From: Thermogemmata fonticola
Lineage (GTDB): Bacteria; Planctomycetota; Planctomycetia; Gemmatales; Gemmataceae
Reading direction: 5' to 3'
DNA: 64,000 bases
Assembly (NCBI RefSeq): GCF_013694095.1
Contig: NZ_JACEFB010000008.1
Coordinates: 1-64,000 of the forward strand
Shown: one piece after another, positions 55,518 through 64,000 of the stretch
How positions within the stretch are numbered: the stretch's first letter is position 1
Layout of the letters: every line of letters begins with the position of its first letter
The notes under the pieces: model-generated
Database searches by the model: none
Told to the model about the DNA's origin: nothing
Seen by the model: only the letters and a program-made list of their open reading frames with translations
Program-made: the position numbers and the translations under genes

Positions 55518-58500
55518 TCAGTCCCGACTTCGAGGCGGCCAGAGGATTCGGCCAGGTGTCGTGGTACGAATGCTGTAGAGAATCCCGCCGGCGGTGATGA
55601 ACAAGGTACGCCGGTCGTCGCCGCCAAAGGCGCAGTTCGTCACTTCGTCGGTGGGAACGGGTAGGAATGCCAGGAGTTGCCCCTCTGCTGGATCGATGAC
55701 ATAGATGCCGCCCGGAACATTGGTTGCAGGTTCGGCTGGGGGATGAGGCCGATTCAAACCGGCGGCGACATAGAGGCGGCCCTGCACATCCTGTTTGATC
55801 CCGTCAGGACCACGTCCTTGACCCCAGTCGTAAAGCAGTTTCTGGCTCTTCGGCTCCACCGTGCCGTCGGGCTTAAGGCGGAAGCGCCACAGTTTGCGTG
55901 CCCCGCCAACCGTATCGTTGTTGTTGTCGGCCACGAACAGATAGCGGTCATCCGCCGACACCAGCACGCCGTTGGCACGCTCGACCTCTCGGCCCAGAAC
56001 GCGATGGACGCTCCCATCCGGGTCAATGCGGTAAACTCCTTCGATGGTCCGTCCCTGCTCGTCCCGCTGTTGCATATCTGAGCGGTCGCCATAACGGGGA
56101 TCGGAAAAGTAGATCCGTCCACGGGAATCAATAGTGAGATCGTTGGGCTGATTGTACTTCTTGCCGTTGAAGCGATCGGTCAGGACGGTCCGTTTGCCCT
56201 GGCGGTCGATGCGCGAGACGGAGCGGAAGGCGGGTTCACAGCAGACAAGGGTGCCATCCCGGTCGAAGAGCAGGCCATTAGTGCCCGCTTTTTCCCTCCA
56301 GAGGCGTGACTGGCCATCCGGCGTCCACTGATAGATGCCTTTGGCGCCACTGGTAAGTACGCCCCATTGCGGGTCCCAAGCCGGTCCTTCGCCAGCGGTT
56401 CCCGGTGCACTCAGGACTTGCAATCTGGCCCCTGGCTCGAAGATGGGATGATTGGTAAACTCCTGGACCGTAGCTACTCCGAGGTCCACAAACAGTTTCT
56501 CCGGGGTAGTGAAGATGATGCGCCGCTGGACCTGCTTATCGCGTTGGGCCGCTTCCACGGTGCGGCGGTAGGCGGCTTGAACTTCGGCACTCCCCAGGGG
56601 TCGGCCTTGCGGATCTGTCCCCCCTGCGATGGCCAAGGGGGTGATCCGCGCGAGGGCTGCCAGGTGAGGCACATCGCCGCACATGCGGAACAAGCCCGGT
56701 ACGATCAGGCCAAGGCGGAAATTCTCGTAAGGGCGATCGGTCATCAGGGTGACAGGACTGTTGACAGCGGCGGCTCCGTACTCCACGCCATCCTGACTGA
56801 CGGCAGCAGCGGCCAGAGCCAGTAGCCCCGCTGGCCCCTCTCCCACGTAGAGAATGCTGCGTTCGGCGACCTCCCCCATGTCCCGCAGGACCCGTACCAG
56901 GGAGTGGATATCCCACAGCCATTGCTGGAAGAGCGGCCGGCCCAGCCATAGGCCCCACTGGGCGGCATTATGATCGACCGCCCGGCCTACGCGATTGCGT
57001 TCTGGCGCCAAGGGTCCGGTCGCGCGCAAATCCAGGGTCACCACGCGCAAACCGGAACGCTGGGCCAGGTGGTATAGCTGGCTCTGCCGGGCAGCCTGGG
57101 CGCCATCCATATGCAGGAGCATCACAATCACCTGGGACTTTCCGGATTCCAGCCGCGCTGTCAAGGTGATGCCAGGGGCAGGTTGCCACTGGACAGTGCG
57201 GCTCCCGTCGGCATGTTTCTCGACCTGAGGATGCAGCTTTCCGCCACAGGCTCGACTTTCCTCTTCAAGCCAACGCTGCAACCACCCCCGTGCCTCGTCC
57301 CACTTACCGGCTTGTAGCCGCTGATCGGCTGCCTCCACCGCTCGCCGAGCCTCCTGGAAGGCCAGTTTCGGGACCGTCACAAATTCCTTGGGCCGGGTGT
57401 CATTCGGATAGCAGCGGAGGTCTTCCGGTTTTTCGGGTGTGGCAGGCGGTTCAGGAATCGGACTGCCATCTCCTTCTCCTTTGAGGTGCAGGCACATAAA
57501 GCCGTACATCGCTTCCCGCATCGCTTTGCTATAACCGTGTCCTTCATCGAAAATCACATGCCGCAGGCGGTCCGCCTGGCCGTAAAGCTGGTACACGGGT
57601 GCGACGCGTGCCAGGGATTTTTTCGCCTCGCCGGGGGAGAATTGGATACTATCTTTGGCAGCATTGATGACCATGAGCGGTCGCGGTGCGATCAAGGCCA
57701 GCACAGCCCATTCTTCGGTCCAGCTTAAGGCTCCTGGCACCACTTCGCACATGCAGCAGGCGGTGTGAAGGTAAGCCTGGTAGTTTCCCACGGAGCAGAC
57801 CGGCACCGCACAGCGCAAGCGGGTGTCCCACGCCGCGGCATACATCGTTTGGTTTCCCCCGCCACTGGCTCCGGTGATGCCGATGCGGGATTTATCCACC
57901 TCCGGGCGAGTTTCCAGATAATCGACGGCGCGCATGTTCTCATACACCTGCAAACCGCAGAGGGTCAGGCCGGAGGGCAGAAGGGTCGCCGCCGTCATCT
58001 CGCCGTGGTATTCGCCCAGCGCCGTGCCGATGCCGCGTTCGCCAGCACCGAAGGCGTCCACACATAGCACCACAAAGCCCAACTTGGCAGCACCGATACA
58101 CCGCATCTGAACCGTGGGCTCCTGCTTGGCCAGCCGCCAATGTCCGTGGACCATCAGGATCGCCGGTGCAGGTTTCTTCCGGGCGGCGTCGGGAATGTAC
58201 AGGTTGGCGGTCATCCGCACGCCGGGGCGAGTTTGGAAGCTGATCTTTTCCACGGTGTAACCTTCCCGCCGGAGCGGCTCGCCGTGCTGCTGCGGTTCCA
58301 GGGGACAAGGCGGCGTCACAAAACAGGCGGCCCCACCCCACGCCTCGTAGAGCCGCCGGCGTATCTCGGCCGCTTGCTTCTCCCATTCCGCACGGGTTGT
58401 AGGGACCCGATCCTGGCTCCGTTTCTCTGCCGCCTCGCGCAGGACAAAGGCCTGATACTGCTTGTTACTGGCTCCTGGAGCGCCCACTGCTGCCGTCCCA

Positions 58501-58646
58501 GGGCTTTTCGGTTGTTCCTGTCCAGAAGGTACTGGCTGCTGCCAACCCAAGGCCATCCCGCCGATCCACGCCAGGCCGATGGCCAGCCACGCAGCGGGCA
58601 ATCGCTGGAATTGTTTCCGCATCCGCCGACTGTTGCCGTATCGCAT
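55518..58646 (-). CDS. acetyl-xylan-esterase-like / degenerate hydrolase / SMP-30 fusion
   Basis: A 1042-residue exported protein (signal about 13-35) with three domains. First (about 85-400) an alpha/beta hydrolase like acetyl-xylan or cephalosporin esterases: nucleophile GASGGG, Asp in NAAKDSIQ, His in DEGHGYSK, so probably active. Second (about 480-740) another alpha/beta-hydrolase-like domain whose elbow reads VGEGPAG, with Gly in place of Ser, so probably inactive. Third (about 750-1040) an SMP-30/gluconolactonase beta-propeller with GEGPAWDP, QPNDLTIDSRG and GPDGIKQD carrying the metal-binding Glu, Asn and Asp. It could act on sugar esters or lactones outside the cytoplasm. Each pair is known in planctomycetes; the triple fusion is less usual. 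Start ATG at 58646. Confidence 0.85.
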   Translation of the reverse strand: MRYGNSRRMRKQFQRLPAAWLAIGLAWIGGMALGWQQPVPSGQEQPKSPGTAAVGAPGASNKQYQAFVLREAAEKRSQDRVPTTRAEWEKQAAEIRRRLYEAWGGAACFVTPPCPLEPQQHGEPLRREGYTVEKISFQTRPGVRMTANLYIPDAARKKPAPAILMVHGHWRLAKQEPTVQMRCIGAAKLGFVVLCVDAFGAGERGIGTALGEYHGEMTAATLLPSGLTLCGLQVYENMRAVDYLETRPEVDKSRIGITGASGGGNQTMYAAAWDTRLRCAVPVCSVGNYQAYLHTACCMCEVVPGALSWTEEWAVLALIAPRPLMVINAAKDSIQFSPGEAKKSLARVAPVYQLYGQADRLRHVIFDEGHGYSKAMREAMYGFMCLHLKGEGDGSPIPEPPATPEKPEDLRCYPNDTRPKEFVTVPKLAFQEARRAVEAADQRLQAGKWDEARGWLQRWLEEESRACGGKLHPQVEKHADGSRTVQWQPAPGITLTARLESGKSQVIVMLLHMDGAQAARQSQLYHLAQRSGLRVVTLDLRATGPLAPERNRVGRAVDHNAAQWGLWLGRPLFQQWLWDIHSLVRVLRDMGEVAERSILYVGEGPAGLLALAAAAVSQDGVEYGAAAVNSPVTLMTDRPYENFRLGLIVPGLFRMCGDVPHLAALARITPLAIAGGTDPQGRPLGSAEVQAAYRRTVEAAQRDKQVQRRIIFTTPEKLFVDLGVATVQEFTNHPIFEPGARLQVLSAPGTAGEGPAWDPQWGVLTSGAKGIYQWTPDGQSRLWREKAGTNGLLFDRDGTLVCCEPAFRSVSRIDRQGKRTVLTDRFNGKKYNQPNDLTIDSRGRIYFSDPRYGDRSDMQQRDEQGRTIEGVYRIDPDGSVHRVLGREVERANGVLVSADDRYLFVADNNNDTVGGARKLWRFRLKPDGTVEPKSQKLLYDWGQGRGPDGIKQDVQGRLYVAAGLNRPHPPAEPATNVPGGIYVIDPAEGQLLAFLPVPTDEVTNCAFGGDDRRTLFITAGGILYSIRTTTPGRILWPPRSRD

Positions 58647-58844
58647 GATCCATCCTCCGTGGCAAAACCAGATGAGGGAAAGTCGCCCCGCGAATCACCC
58701 TCCATGTCCCGCAAGCCGTCCGGCATCTCCAGTGTGCGTCCGACAAGCGCAGCCGGCAAGAGGCAAGGTCCAGCCTCCGCCGCTGGCCTCCGTTCTTGCA
58801 GCCCAAGCGGTCCCATCAAGGGCGTGTGCAGTTCGGAGACGGAA

Positions 58845-60047
58845 CTATTTCAAGGTGTAGCGCAAATGGAGACGTTGGCCGTTGCGCAGGATATTCAGGG
58901 TGATCGTATCCCCCACGAGGTAATTGCGTCGCACGTGGGCCAGCAACAGCTCTCCGCCTCCCTGGAAGGTTTGGCCGTCGATGCCGATGAGAATATCGCC
59001 TCCCCGCAGCCCGATCCGTTCGAGACTTTCATGCACCCGCTGCTGTTGTCGCAGAGCGGCTTGATTGGCGGGTAGTCCCAAGGCTCTCTTTTCCTCCGGC
59101 GTCAGATCATCGCCGACCACGGGGAGCGAGGGAAGGATGTCTAGCAGCGAGGGGCGCCACGTGATGTTGGTTTTCCGCCAGCCGGGGGGCAGTTTGAGCG
59201 TCGCGGAGAACTGCCGCTCGCCTCGCTTCCAGATCACCGGGATGCTTCCCTGCTTCGGGGCTTTGTGCAGGGCATAGGAGGCATCGGCGAAGGAGGCAAC
59301 GGAATAACCGTTGAGCTGCACGAGGCGATCCCCCGCTTGCAAGCCGGCCTCGGCTGCCGGCGAGCGAGGTTGTACCGCCTGGACCAAATCGCCTTGGTCC
59401 TTGTGCAACACGATCCCGATATTCTCCGGCAAGGGATAGGACCAAATGCTGTCCCGGTCCCACGTGCCGGCGGCCTGTTCCGCAGCGCGGCGGAACTCGT
59501 TGACATTATGGCAGTGGATGCAGCCGCGATGGCGGCGGGCGGCGGGATAGTCCTCGGGCCGCACGGGAGGACCGCTCAGCCGCACAGCGGGGGGCGGCTG
59601 CTGGTGCTTCTCCAGCGCCCGTTCCAGGGCATAGCGCAAGCCCGCCAGGGACAAGCGCCCCTCACTATCGGAGGCGTCACGCCCCCCATAGCGGCCATAG
59701 ATCGTCTCATCCGCGTTGAGGAAAAAGGCGTACCAGGTCACATCATAGTCGAACTCGAAGCGCCGCAGGTCCATCCCGGCAATCTTGATCAGACGCACGC
59801 GAATGAACCGCTCCGCCACATCCCGAATCTCTTTCGGCAGACGCACCACCTGTGCGTCGAACTCCGCGCAGTCCAGTCACGGCTCGCAACGGAACACCAG
59901 GAAGATCGGCTTGCCGCTCCGGCGGGCTTCGGCCCGGGCCGCCTCGTAATCCGAAAACCAGCCGTACCGGGCTGGGTCCAGCTTCTGCACATTGGACGCT
60001 CCGCTTGAAGCTAACACGCCGATCCACAGCCAGCTCATCGCCATCAT
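58845..60047 (-). CDS. candidate selenoprotein: thioredoxin-like UxxC, CxxCH heme motif, two PDZ domains
   Basis: Without recoding, two fragments lie in the same frame, 60047-59877 and 59849-58845, separated by a single TGA at 59879-59877. Read through as Sec, they give a 400-residue exported protein. Signal peptide (MMAMSWLWIGVLASSGAS), then a thioredoxin-like segment GKPIFLVFRCEP-U-LDCAEFDAQ: Sec57 and Cys60 occupy the CxxC of thioredoxin, with Cys54 before them. A C176IHC179H180 c-type heme motif follows, then PDZ domains (about 215-270 and 335-400). The domain structure continues without a break across the TGA. A 7-bp hairpin lies 18 nt after it. The alternative is a TGC-to-TGA nonsense mutation. 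GTG at 60095 is another start. Selenocysteine genes are not in this window. Confidence 0.72.
59840..59858 (-). promoter_or_regulatory. SECIS-like hairpin downstream of the in-frame TGA
   Basis: On the minus strand GACGCAC-AGGTG-GTGCGTC forms a perfect 7-bp stem with a 5-nt loop containing GGU. It starts 18 nt after the TGA (59879-59877), within the distance known for bacterial SECIS elements, and the loop resembles that of E. coli fdhF. Chance occurrence in GC-rich DNA cannot be excluded. Confidence 0.55.
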
Positions 60048-60158
60048 GATGCTTACCACTCCGAACACTTCGCATTGAACCCAGGAACACACCATCTCCG
60101 GGAACCTTTCCTGCCGCGCCCGGTTCCCGAAGCTTCTCCGACGTTTGTCCGCGAGGGC

Positions 60159-60833
60159 TTACTTCCTCTCGCCCGTGCGCAGGACCTGGAAGCGGACGAT
60201 CGCGGGGCCATGACCCGTGGCCGCCCATTCCAGATGGACCTGGGAGCCGACCGGCGCTGCCCGGACTGCTTGCAGCACTTCCGGGATCGGCCCCTGCACT
60301 TTGGGGTCGAACTGGACGAAGTAGGAGCGAGCCTTTTCCTCGCCGGGCGCCTGGACTTCCAGGACGACATTCTTGCCCTGCTCCTTCTTGGAACGGAGCA
60401 CTCCCGTGACCGTCCCGGAGCGTTGCAGCTCGCTGACGCCGTGCTCCTTCGACTTGTCCTTGGGTTGCTCCCCGGCTTTCTTGAGCAGCTCCAGTTTCAC
60501 GACCCTCGGACGCTCCTCGAATTCCCATTCCAGGCGCACCCGGCTTCCCACCGGTGTCGCCCGAATCTGGGCCACCATGGCCTTGTCCGGCCCCCCGCCC
60601 TGAGCCGGTGCACCGCCACGCCAGTGGGGAACATACCGCCGGGCCTTCTCCTCCCCGTCCGCCTTGACCTCGATCCAATTCTCGCCCTTCGCCGTGACCA
60701 CACCCACAACGGTCCCTTTCCGCTGTCCCTCTTTCGGCTCCTTGGGTTCCTGCACCGCAGCGGCGGTCGCAGCGACGCTCAGCCATCCGAGCAGCAGACC
60801 CAAACCGACCATCGGCATTGTCGTACCTCGCAT
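60159..60833 (-). CDS. exported protein with two copies of a domain
   Basis: A 224-residue protein with a signal peptide (MPMVGLGLLLGWLSVAATAA). The mature part is an internal duplication: the first copy (about 38-118) runs KGTVVGVVTAKGENWIEV, GEEKARRYVPHW, ATPVGSRVRLEWEFEERPRV; the second (about 138-222) runs SGTVTGVLRSKKEQGKNV, GEEKARSYFVQF, AAPVGSQVHLEWAATGHGPA. I do not know the family. Upstream in-frame start at 60905 exists, but ATG at 60833 follows AAGGAGAAG and gives the signal peptide. It lies 111 bp upstream of the candidate selenoprotein on the same strand, so the two may be cotranscribed. Confidence 0.75.
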   Translation of the reverse strand: MRGTTMPMVGLGLLLGWLSVAATAAAVQEPKEPKEGQRKGTVVGVVTAKGENWIEVKADGEEKARRYVPHWRGGAPAQGGGPDKAMVAQIRATPVGSRVRLEWEFEERPRVVKLELLKKAGEQPKDKSKEHGVSELQRSGTVTGVLRSKKEQGKNVVLEVQAPGEEKARSYFVQFDPKVQGPIPEVLQAVRAAPVGSQVHLEWAATGHGPAIVRFQVLRTGERK

Positions 60834-61389
60834 GGCAACTTCTCCTTGGGGATCCCTCCGCCCACCGGTCATGACCGGCACGACGGAAAACTTTTTCGCC
60901 CTCATTGCTGGAAACCCCGCTTGTTACGGCAGAGTTCTGGCTCTTTACCCTGTTGTTACACAGGCATCCCTTGCCCGGCCATTCCCCCGCCCCTTTCTTT
61001 TGTCTTTTTTGTCCACAGCGGCAGGCGGAGGCAGTCCTTCGCGTTTCCTGGCTCACACGGCCCGTCTCAGGAACCTGTCCAGCCCCCGAACCGTTCGCCT
61101 TGGCCGTCCCCTTCACTGCTGCCCTCATGACCCACCTCCTTCTGGAAATTGGAAATCCTGGGAGTTGTCACCCGAACCTTTCGTCGGGGGGTTTTGACCT
61201 CTGGGAAACCCCGCCCGTGGGCGGTTTCGCCGGTCCGCTCCACTGCGCGACCTCGGCTTCCCGCCTTTACTGAACATATGCACCATAAATTTCCAGAAGT
61301 CAAATCGGATGCGGAAAAATTTTTCCCTTTTTTTCTCTCCCGCCGCCGGAAATGCTTATCTATAAATATGTTCCGTTGACATGGGAAAG
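60834..61389. other. intergenic region with a 12-bp direct repeat
   Basis: About 555 bp, no convincing gene; a long open minus-strand frame spanning it is a GC-driven shadow. AAGTCAAATCGG occurs at 61297-61308 and again at 61387-61398 (the second overlaps the end of the next gene). Read on the minus strand both contain TTGACT, possible -35 boxes, with A/T-rich DNA after them. Confidence 0.45.
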
Positions 61390-61977
61390 TCAAATCGGGT
61401 CATTTTTTTCTTCCGGAGTCGCCGGAGTCTGGCCTTCGGAGGTCCGGCGGAAGATCGAGATGCCCAGGAGGCGGAGCAATTGCTGCCCAGCGACGAAAAA
61501 ACCAACCGTTAGCAGAAACATAAGCAAGCCCGCGAAGCGCTTTTGTCCCCGGCTCCAATTTTGCATGTCCAGGAAGGCGCTGGCGACGAAGATGATCAGC
61601 CTCAAAAAGCCCAATGTTCCGAAGAAGAGAAGCCAGCCGACCCAGTTCAACTGGTTCAAATCAAACATCTGGATACGGGCCAGAAGACCTCGGACCGGAT
61701 CCGCAGGGGCAGGGGTCGGGATGCCCGTCGACGCTGGAGTCGGCGGCGTTCCAGGCTCTGCCAGGGCGGTCTCCGCTGCGGCTGCCTGCGCCCTGGTTCG
61801 ATCCTCGGCCCGGCGGATGAGCAGGATGCCCAACACGATCATCGGCAGCGGCACCAAAGCCATACAGGCGAGCCAACCCAGGAGAGCACGCCCCGTCTCG
61901 GCATTCGCCACCGGGAAAATGCTCATGATCAGCAGGACGATTCCCAACCCCAGGATGACCATCCCGAACGTGCGCAT
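61390..61977 (-). CDS. hypothetical integral membrane protein
   Basis: A 195-residue protein with about four membrane helices: residues 5-25, 32-52, 114-135 and 147-168. A Pro/Ala/Thr-rich loop (about 68-92) separates the two pairs. No catalytic motif is seen, and I do not recognise the family. It lies about 550 bp upstream of the duplicated-domain gene on the minus strand. The first two helices resemble generic small membrane proteins, so only topology can be stated. Confidence 0.72.
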   Translation of the reverse strand: MRTFGMVILGLGIVLLIMSIFPVANAETGRALLGWLACMALVPLPMIVLGILLIRRAEDRTRAQAAAAETALAEPGTPPTPASTGIPTPAPADPVRGLLARIQMFDLNQLNWVGWLLFFGTLGFLRLIIFVASAFLDMQNWSRGQKRFAGLLMFLLTVGFFVAGQQLLRLLGISIFRRTSEGQTPATPEEKNDPI

Positions 61978-62087
61978 GGTGTGATCTCTTCTTTCAGCCG
62001 TTGGTTTGGTTTTTTATTCTCAATTTTACCAAAGCGACGGTTCAAGGGAGCGACGCCATTTTGTCATCCTCCAGTCCGTGGGGAGGA

Positions 62088-63131
62088 TCAGCGTGGATTC
62101 AGGTCGCGGAGGTGGCGGGCGACGGCGGCTTGGACCTGTTGCGGCGATTCGTAGGGCAGATAGACGATCCGCAGGACAAACTGATACCGCTTTTTGATCT
62201 GGACATCGGGTATCAGAAACTGGAAATCCCAGGCAGGGTTTCCTTTGCCGCCGCCGGAGGGAGATTGGGAGAAGCGGACTTGATCCTCCTTGCGGAACAC
62301 GAAGGCTAAGGCCATACCGTGGCTGACACCGAAGTACCACGGCTCGGCATAGCGGTAATCCGACAGGTTGAAGACCAACGTCAGCGGGAATGGCTCCTGA
62401 CGGGGAAACTCGCGGCGGTCTTCCGCACTCAAGTGGGTGGCCCATTTCCCATGCGCGGGGCTGACGCTGTGGATCCATTGGGCGGGGGCTGCCGGAGGTT
62501 TCCCTCCGTTTTGTGGGAGCAAGCGGCTGGGCCAACCGAGGAAGTGAATCCCGCCGTTTTCTGGCTGGTGGATGTAACTGGCCCAAAACAGCCCCAGGTA
62601 GCCGAAGCGAAAGGCCTTTTTGTGAGGGATGACTTCGATGGTCAATTGCAAGGCACCGTCGTCGAGCAGCTCGAACCGCTGGCAGCTTTCCACACCATAG
62701 GTGGGAGTGGGGGATTGGTACAGCTCCACAATATGGGGATGGATCTGGCGGAGTTCCATCGGCCAACGGCGGGGTTCAAACAGCCGATCCCGATCCTGAT
62801 GGGCCGTGCCATCGATGATATGCTCGAAGTTCAGGCCCGCATAAGTCGGCACGAAGAGATTATCCTTACGCTGGGTATGGGTCAGCTTGGCCAGGCCGCT
62901 GTAACCGGCCTGATGGCCTGGCAGTACGTCGTCATCGACGGCGCGGTGGTCGACGATCACCGCTTCGATCGGCCCCCGCCGCAGGACCACATAAGGCTTT
63001 TTGGGCACCACATAGCGAATTGTGGGGTCCGAAAGCGTCGTGGCTTTTGGCGGCTCTCCTGACTTCTCTCCAGCGCCGGCCCAGCCGGCCCAAGCGCACG
63101 AACATACCGCTATTGCGAAAGCCCTGATCAT
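62088..63131 (-). CDS. exported protein of unknown function
   Basis: A 347-residue exported protein. ATG at 63131 (GGGGAG upstream) gives a signal peptide (MIRAFAIAVCSCAWAGWAGA); an in-frame start exists earlier at 63203. The mature protein is beta-rich with many aromatic residues, such as YVVLRRGPIEAVIVDHRAVD, LFEPRRWPMELRQIHPHIVE and FLGWPSRLLPQ, resembling galactose-mutarotase-like or glycan-binding planctomycete proteins of unknown role. No catalytic site can be named. It stands between a membrane protein and tatA on the minus strand. Confidence 0.75.
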   Translation of the reverse strand: MIRAFAIAVCSCAWAGWAGAGEKSGEPPKATTLSDPTIRYVVPKKPYVVLRRGPIEAVIVDHRAVDDDVLPGHQAGYSGLAKLTHTQRKDNLFVPTYAGLNFEHIIDGTAHQDRDRLFEPRRWPMELRQIHPHIVELYQSPTPTYGVESCQRFELLDDGALQLTIEVIPHKKAFRFGYLGLFWASYIHQPENGGIHFLGWPSRLLPQNGGKPPAAPAQWIHSVSPAHGKWATHLSAEDRREFPRQEPFPLTLVFNLSDYRYAEPWYFGVSHGMALAFVFRKEDQVRFSQSPSGGGKGNPAWDFQFLIPDVQIKKRYQFVLRIVYLPYESPQQVQAAVARHLRDLNPR

Positions 63132-63370
63132 CGTCGGCTTCTCCCCGAGAGAAATGGCTGGGGGCAGCTCGTAACGGCTGAAGTTGTCGGTGGGCCAATC
63201 CACCCCCGCGCGATGCTTGAATTCCCATTGTGAGCAGGGAATGGGGAGTTTTCAAGACTCGACCGTGCCGAGGCCGATAGTCGAGGTCCTCGGTCTTCGG
63301 CGGCAGAAGACGGCGGAGCTAGAGGGGCAGTCGTAGTCCTGGAAGGTGAGCGGCATCAGACCTGCGGGGA

Positions 63371-63682
63371 TCAAACCTGCGGGGGGACGGAGGGTGTCGG
63401 GGGTTGGGCCGGGGCATCGTCGAAGGTCGGCTTGGATGCCGTGGGGGTGACCCGCTGCGGCGGCTTGACTGGTTCCGGTTCGATCGCCCCGCGCGGTTGC
63501 GGCGTCTCACTGATCTCTTCCTCCAGGCCGCGCATGCCTCGCTTGAACTCGACGGTCGCTTTGCCGAGGGAACGGGCCACTTCCGGCAGTTTGCGGCCGA
63601 ACAGCAGAATCCCCAGGATGATCAAGAGCAGGATTTCCGGTCCGCCCAGATTGAAAAAGGCCAAGAGCGTTGGTGTGGACAT
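63371..63682 (-). CDS. tatA: Sec-independent (twin-arginine) translocase subunit TatA/TatB
   Basis: A 103-residue TatA-type protein. The N-terminal helix FNLGGPEILLLIILGILLFG (about 10-29) is followed by the FGRKLPEVARSLGKA hinge and an amphipathic helix (about 35-52), then a Pro/Thr-rich tail. It forms the pore part of the Tat system for folded proteins, such as the Tat-signal peptidase at 26593-28329. No tatC lies in the window. The frame extends upstream to 63847, but ATG at 63682 with GAGGAGG directly upstream is the right start. TatA versus TatB cannot be settled; the length and motif favour TatA. Confidence 0.85.
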   Translation of the reverse strand: MSTPTLLAFFNLGGPEILLLIILGILLFGRKLPEVARSLGKATVEFKRGMRGLEEEISETPQPRGAIEPEPVKPPQRVTPTASKPTFDDAPAQPPTPSVPPQV

Positions 63683-64000
63683 TGCTCCTCCTCGTGGAAG
63701 GAAAGGGTGGTGTGGTCTGCGGGAGGAGGTTGAAGGTAACCCCAACCACGTGGTGTGTCTGGCGTGCTCGCCTGAAGATAGGCACAATCGCCACGAGTAC
63801 CTTACATCGCCACAGGTACTATATAGGGCCGAAGGTCTCCCAGGCAAGGGGAATAGCAGCGGCGGCAGAAAAGCGGCTACACCCAGCAGGCGAGGGCAAC
63901 GCGGGCCAACCGTTACCGGCGAACCGAGGAGGCGGAGGCCAGGATAGAACCGACAGGTCGAAATCAGGGCGGCGGTTGCACGCGGAGGGTGAGGAGGACA
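63683..64000. other. right edge, no gene seen
   Basis: About 320 bp upstream of tatA, without a convincing coding frame. Open frames at its left end are upstream extensions of tatA in frame. A further gene could begin beyond the edge. Confidence 0.35.

Noticed and set aside
59877-59879. TGA in the PDZ gene taken as a simple nonsense mutation
   Set aside because: Not excluded, but its exact place at a redox Cys, the intact flanking sequence and the hairpin favour selenocysteine.
59743-61128. Long open minus-strand frame (461 codons) across the duplicated-domain gene and the intergenic region
   Set aside because: It lies in another frame over two better-supported genes, is composed mainly of Gly/Arg/Ala/Ser, and has no family motif; a GC-driven shadow.
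1-64000. tRNA, rRNA or CRISPR arrays
   Set aside because: No T-arm-like GTTCRAN motif with a matching acceptor stem, no rRNA sequence, and no regularly spaced repeats were seen by eye; covariance searches were not possible.

Overview
The window looks like chromosomal DNA of a planctomycete, most likely of the Gemmata/Gemmataceae type. The grounds are a TIGR02996 repeat-companion protein, two DUF1559 prepilin-like proteins, a PEP-CTERM protein, a type I sulfatase, many secreted proteins without a clear family, and a long MoxR-DUF58-BatA cluster. The DNA is GC-rich by eye. No rRNA, tRNA, CRISPR array or full-length insertion sequence was seen.

Layout: (a) 1-2312, minus strand: a MauE/DUF1573 membrane protein, a tiny exported Cys-rich protein, and a secreted protein cut by the window edge, behind a near-consensus promoter. 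(b) 2773-18986, plus: MoxR ATPase, DUF58, two large vWA membrane proteins, a 1146-residue membrane/coiled-coil protein and two exported proteins, probably one cell-envelope assembly module. (c) 19255-26426, plus: an NPCBM-like exported protein and three HtrA relatives in a row. The first has an intact triad; the other two have lost catalytic residues, and the third carries a C-terminal alpha/beta-hydrolase domain that also lacks its nucleophile. (d) 26593-33537, minus: a second MoxR and DUF58, separated by a sulfatase, then a UbiA-family prenyltransferase and a Tat-exported HExxH peptidase. (e) 33920-38718: a YdjY-like protein, then a beta-carbonic anhydrase and SulP transporter pair (likely bicarbonate handling). 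(f) 39169-47179 onward: mnmA, a DcuC-like carrier, a two-gene AAA-ATPase/TOPRIM-like cassette whose second gene is split by a 104-bp MITE, rsfS, a 2-hydroxyacid dehydrogenase, and an ABC exporter whose permease carries a long extra domain (to 50106). (g) 50473-58646: PEP-CTERM, DUF1559, TIGR02996/LRR and DUF1559 proteins, and a three-part esterase/degenerate hydrolase/SMP-30 fusion. (h) 58845-63682, minus: a PDZ protein that appears to be a selenoprotein, a duplicated-domain exported protein, a membrane protein, an exported protein and TatA.

The two strongest observations are these. First, an in-frame TGA at 59877-59879 sits at the first Cys position of a thioredoxin-type CxxC, with a 7-bp hairpin 18 nt downstream, in a protein that also carries CxxCH and two PDZ domains. 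Second, the MITE at 43243-43346 has 25-bp inverted ends and 8-bp target duplications; removing it together with one duplication exactly restores a 199-codon gene next to a RecF/OLD-like ATPase. The run of inactivated HtrA paralogues is the third.
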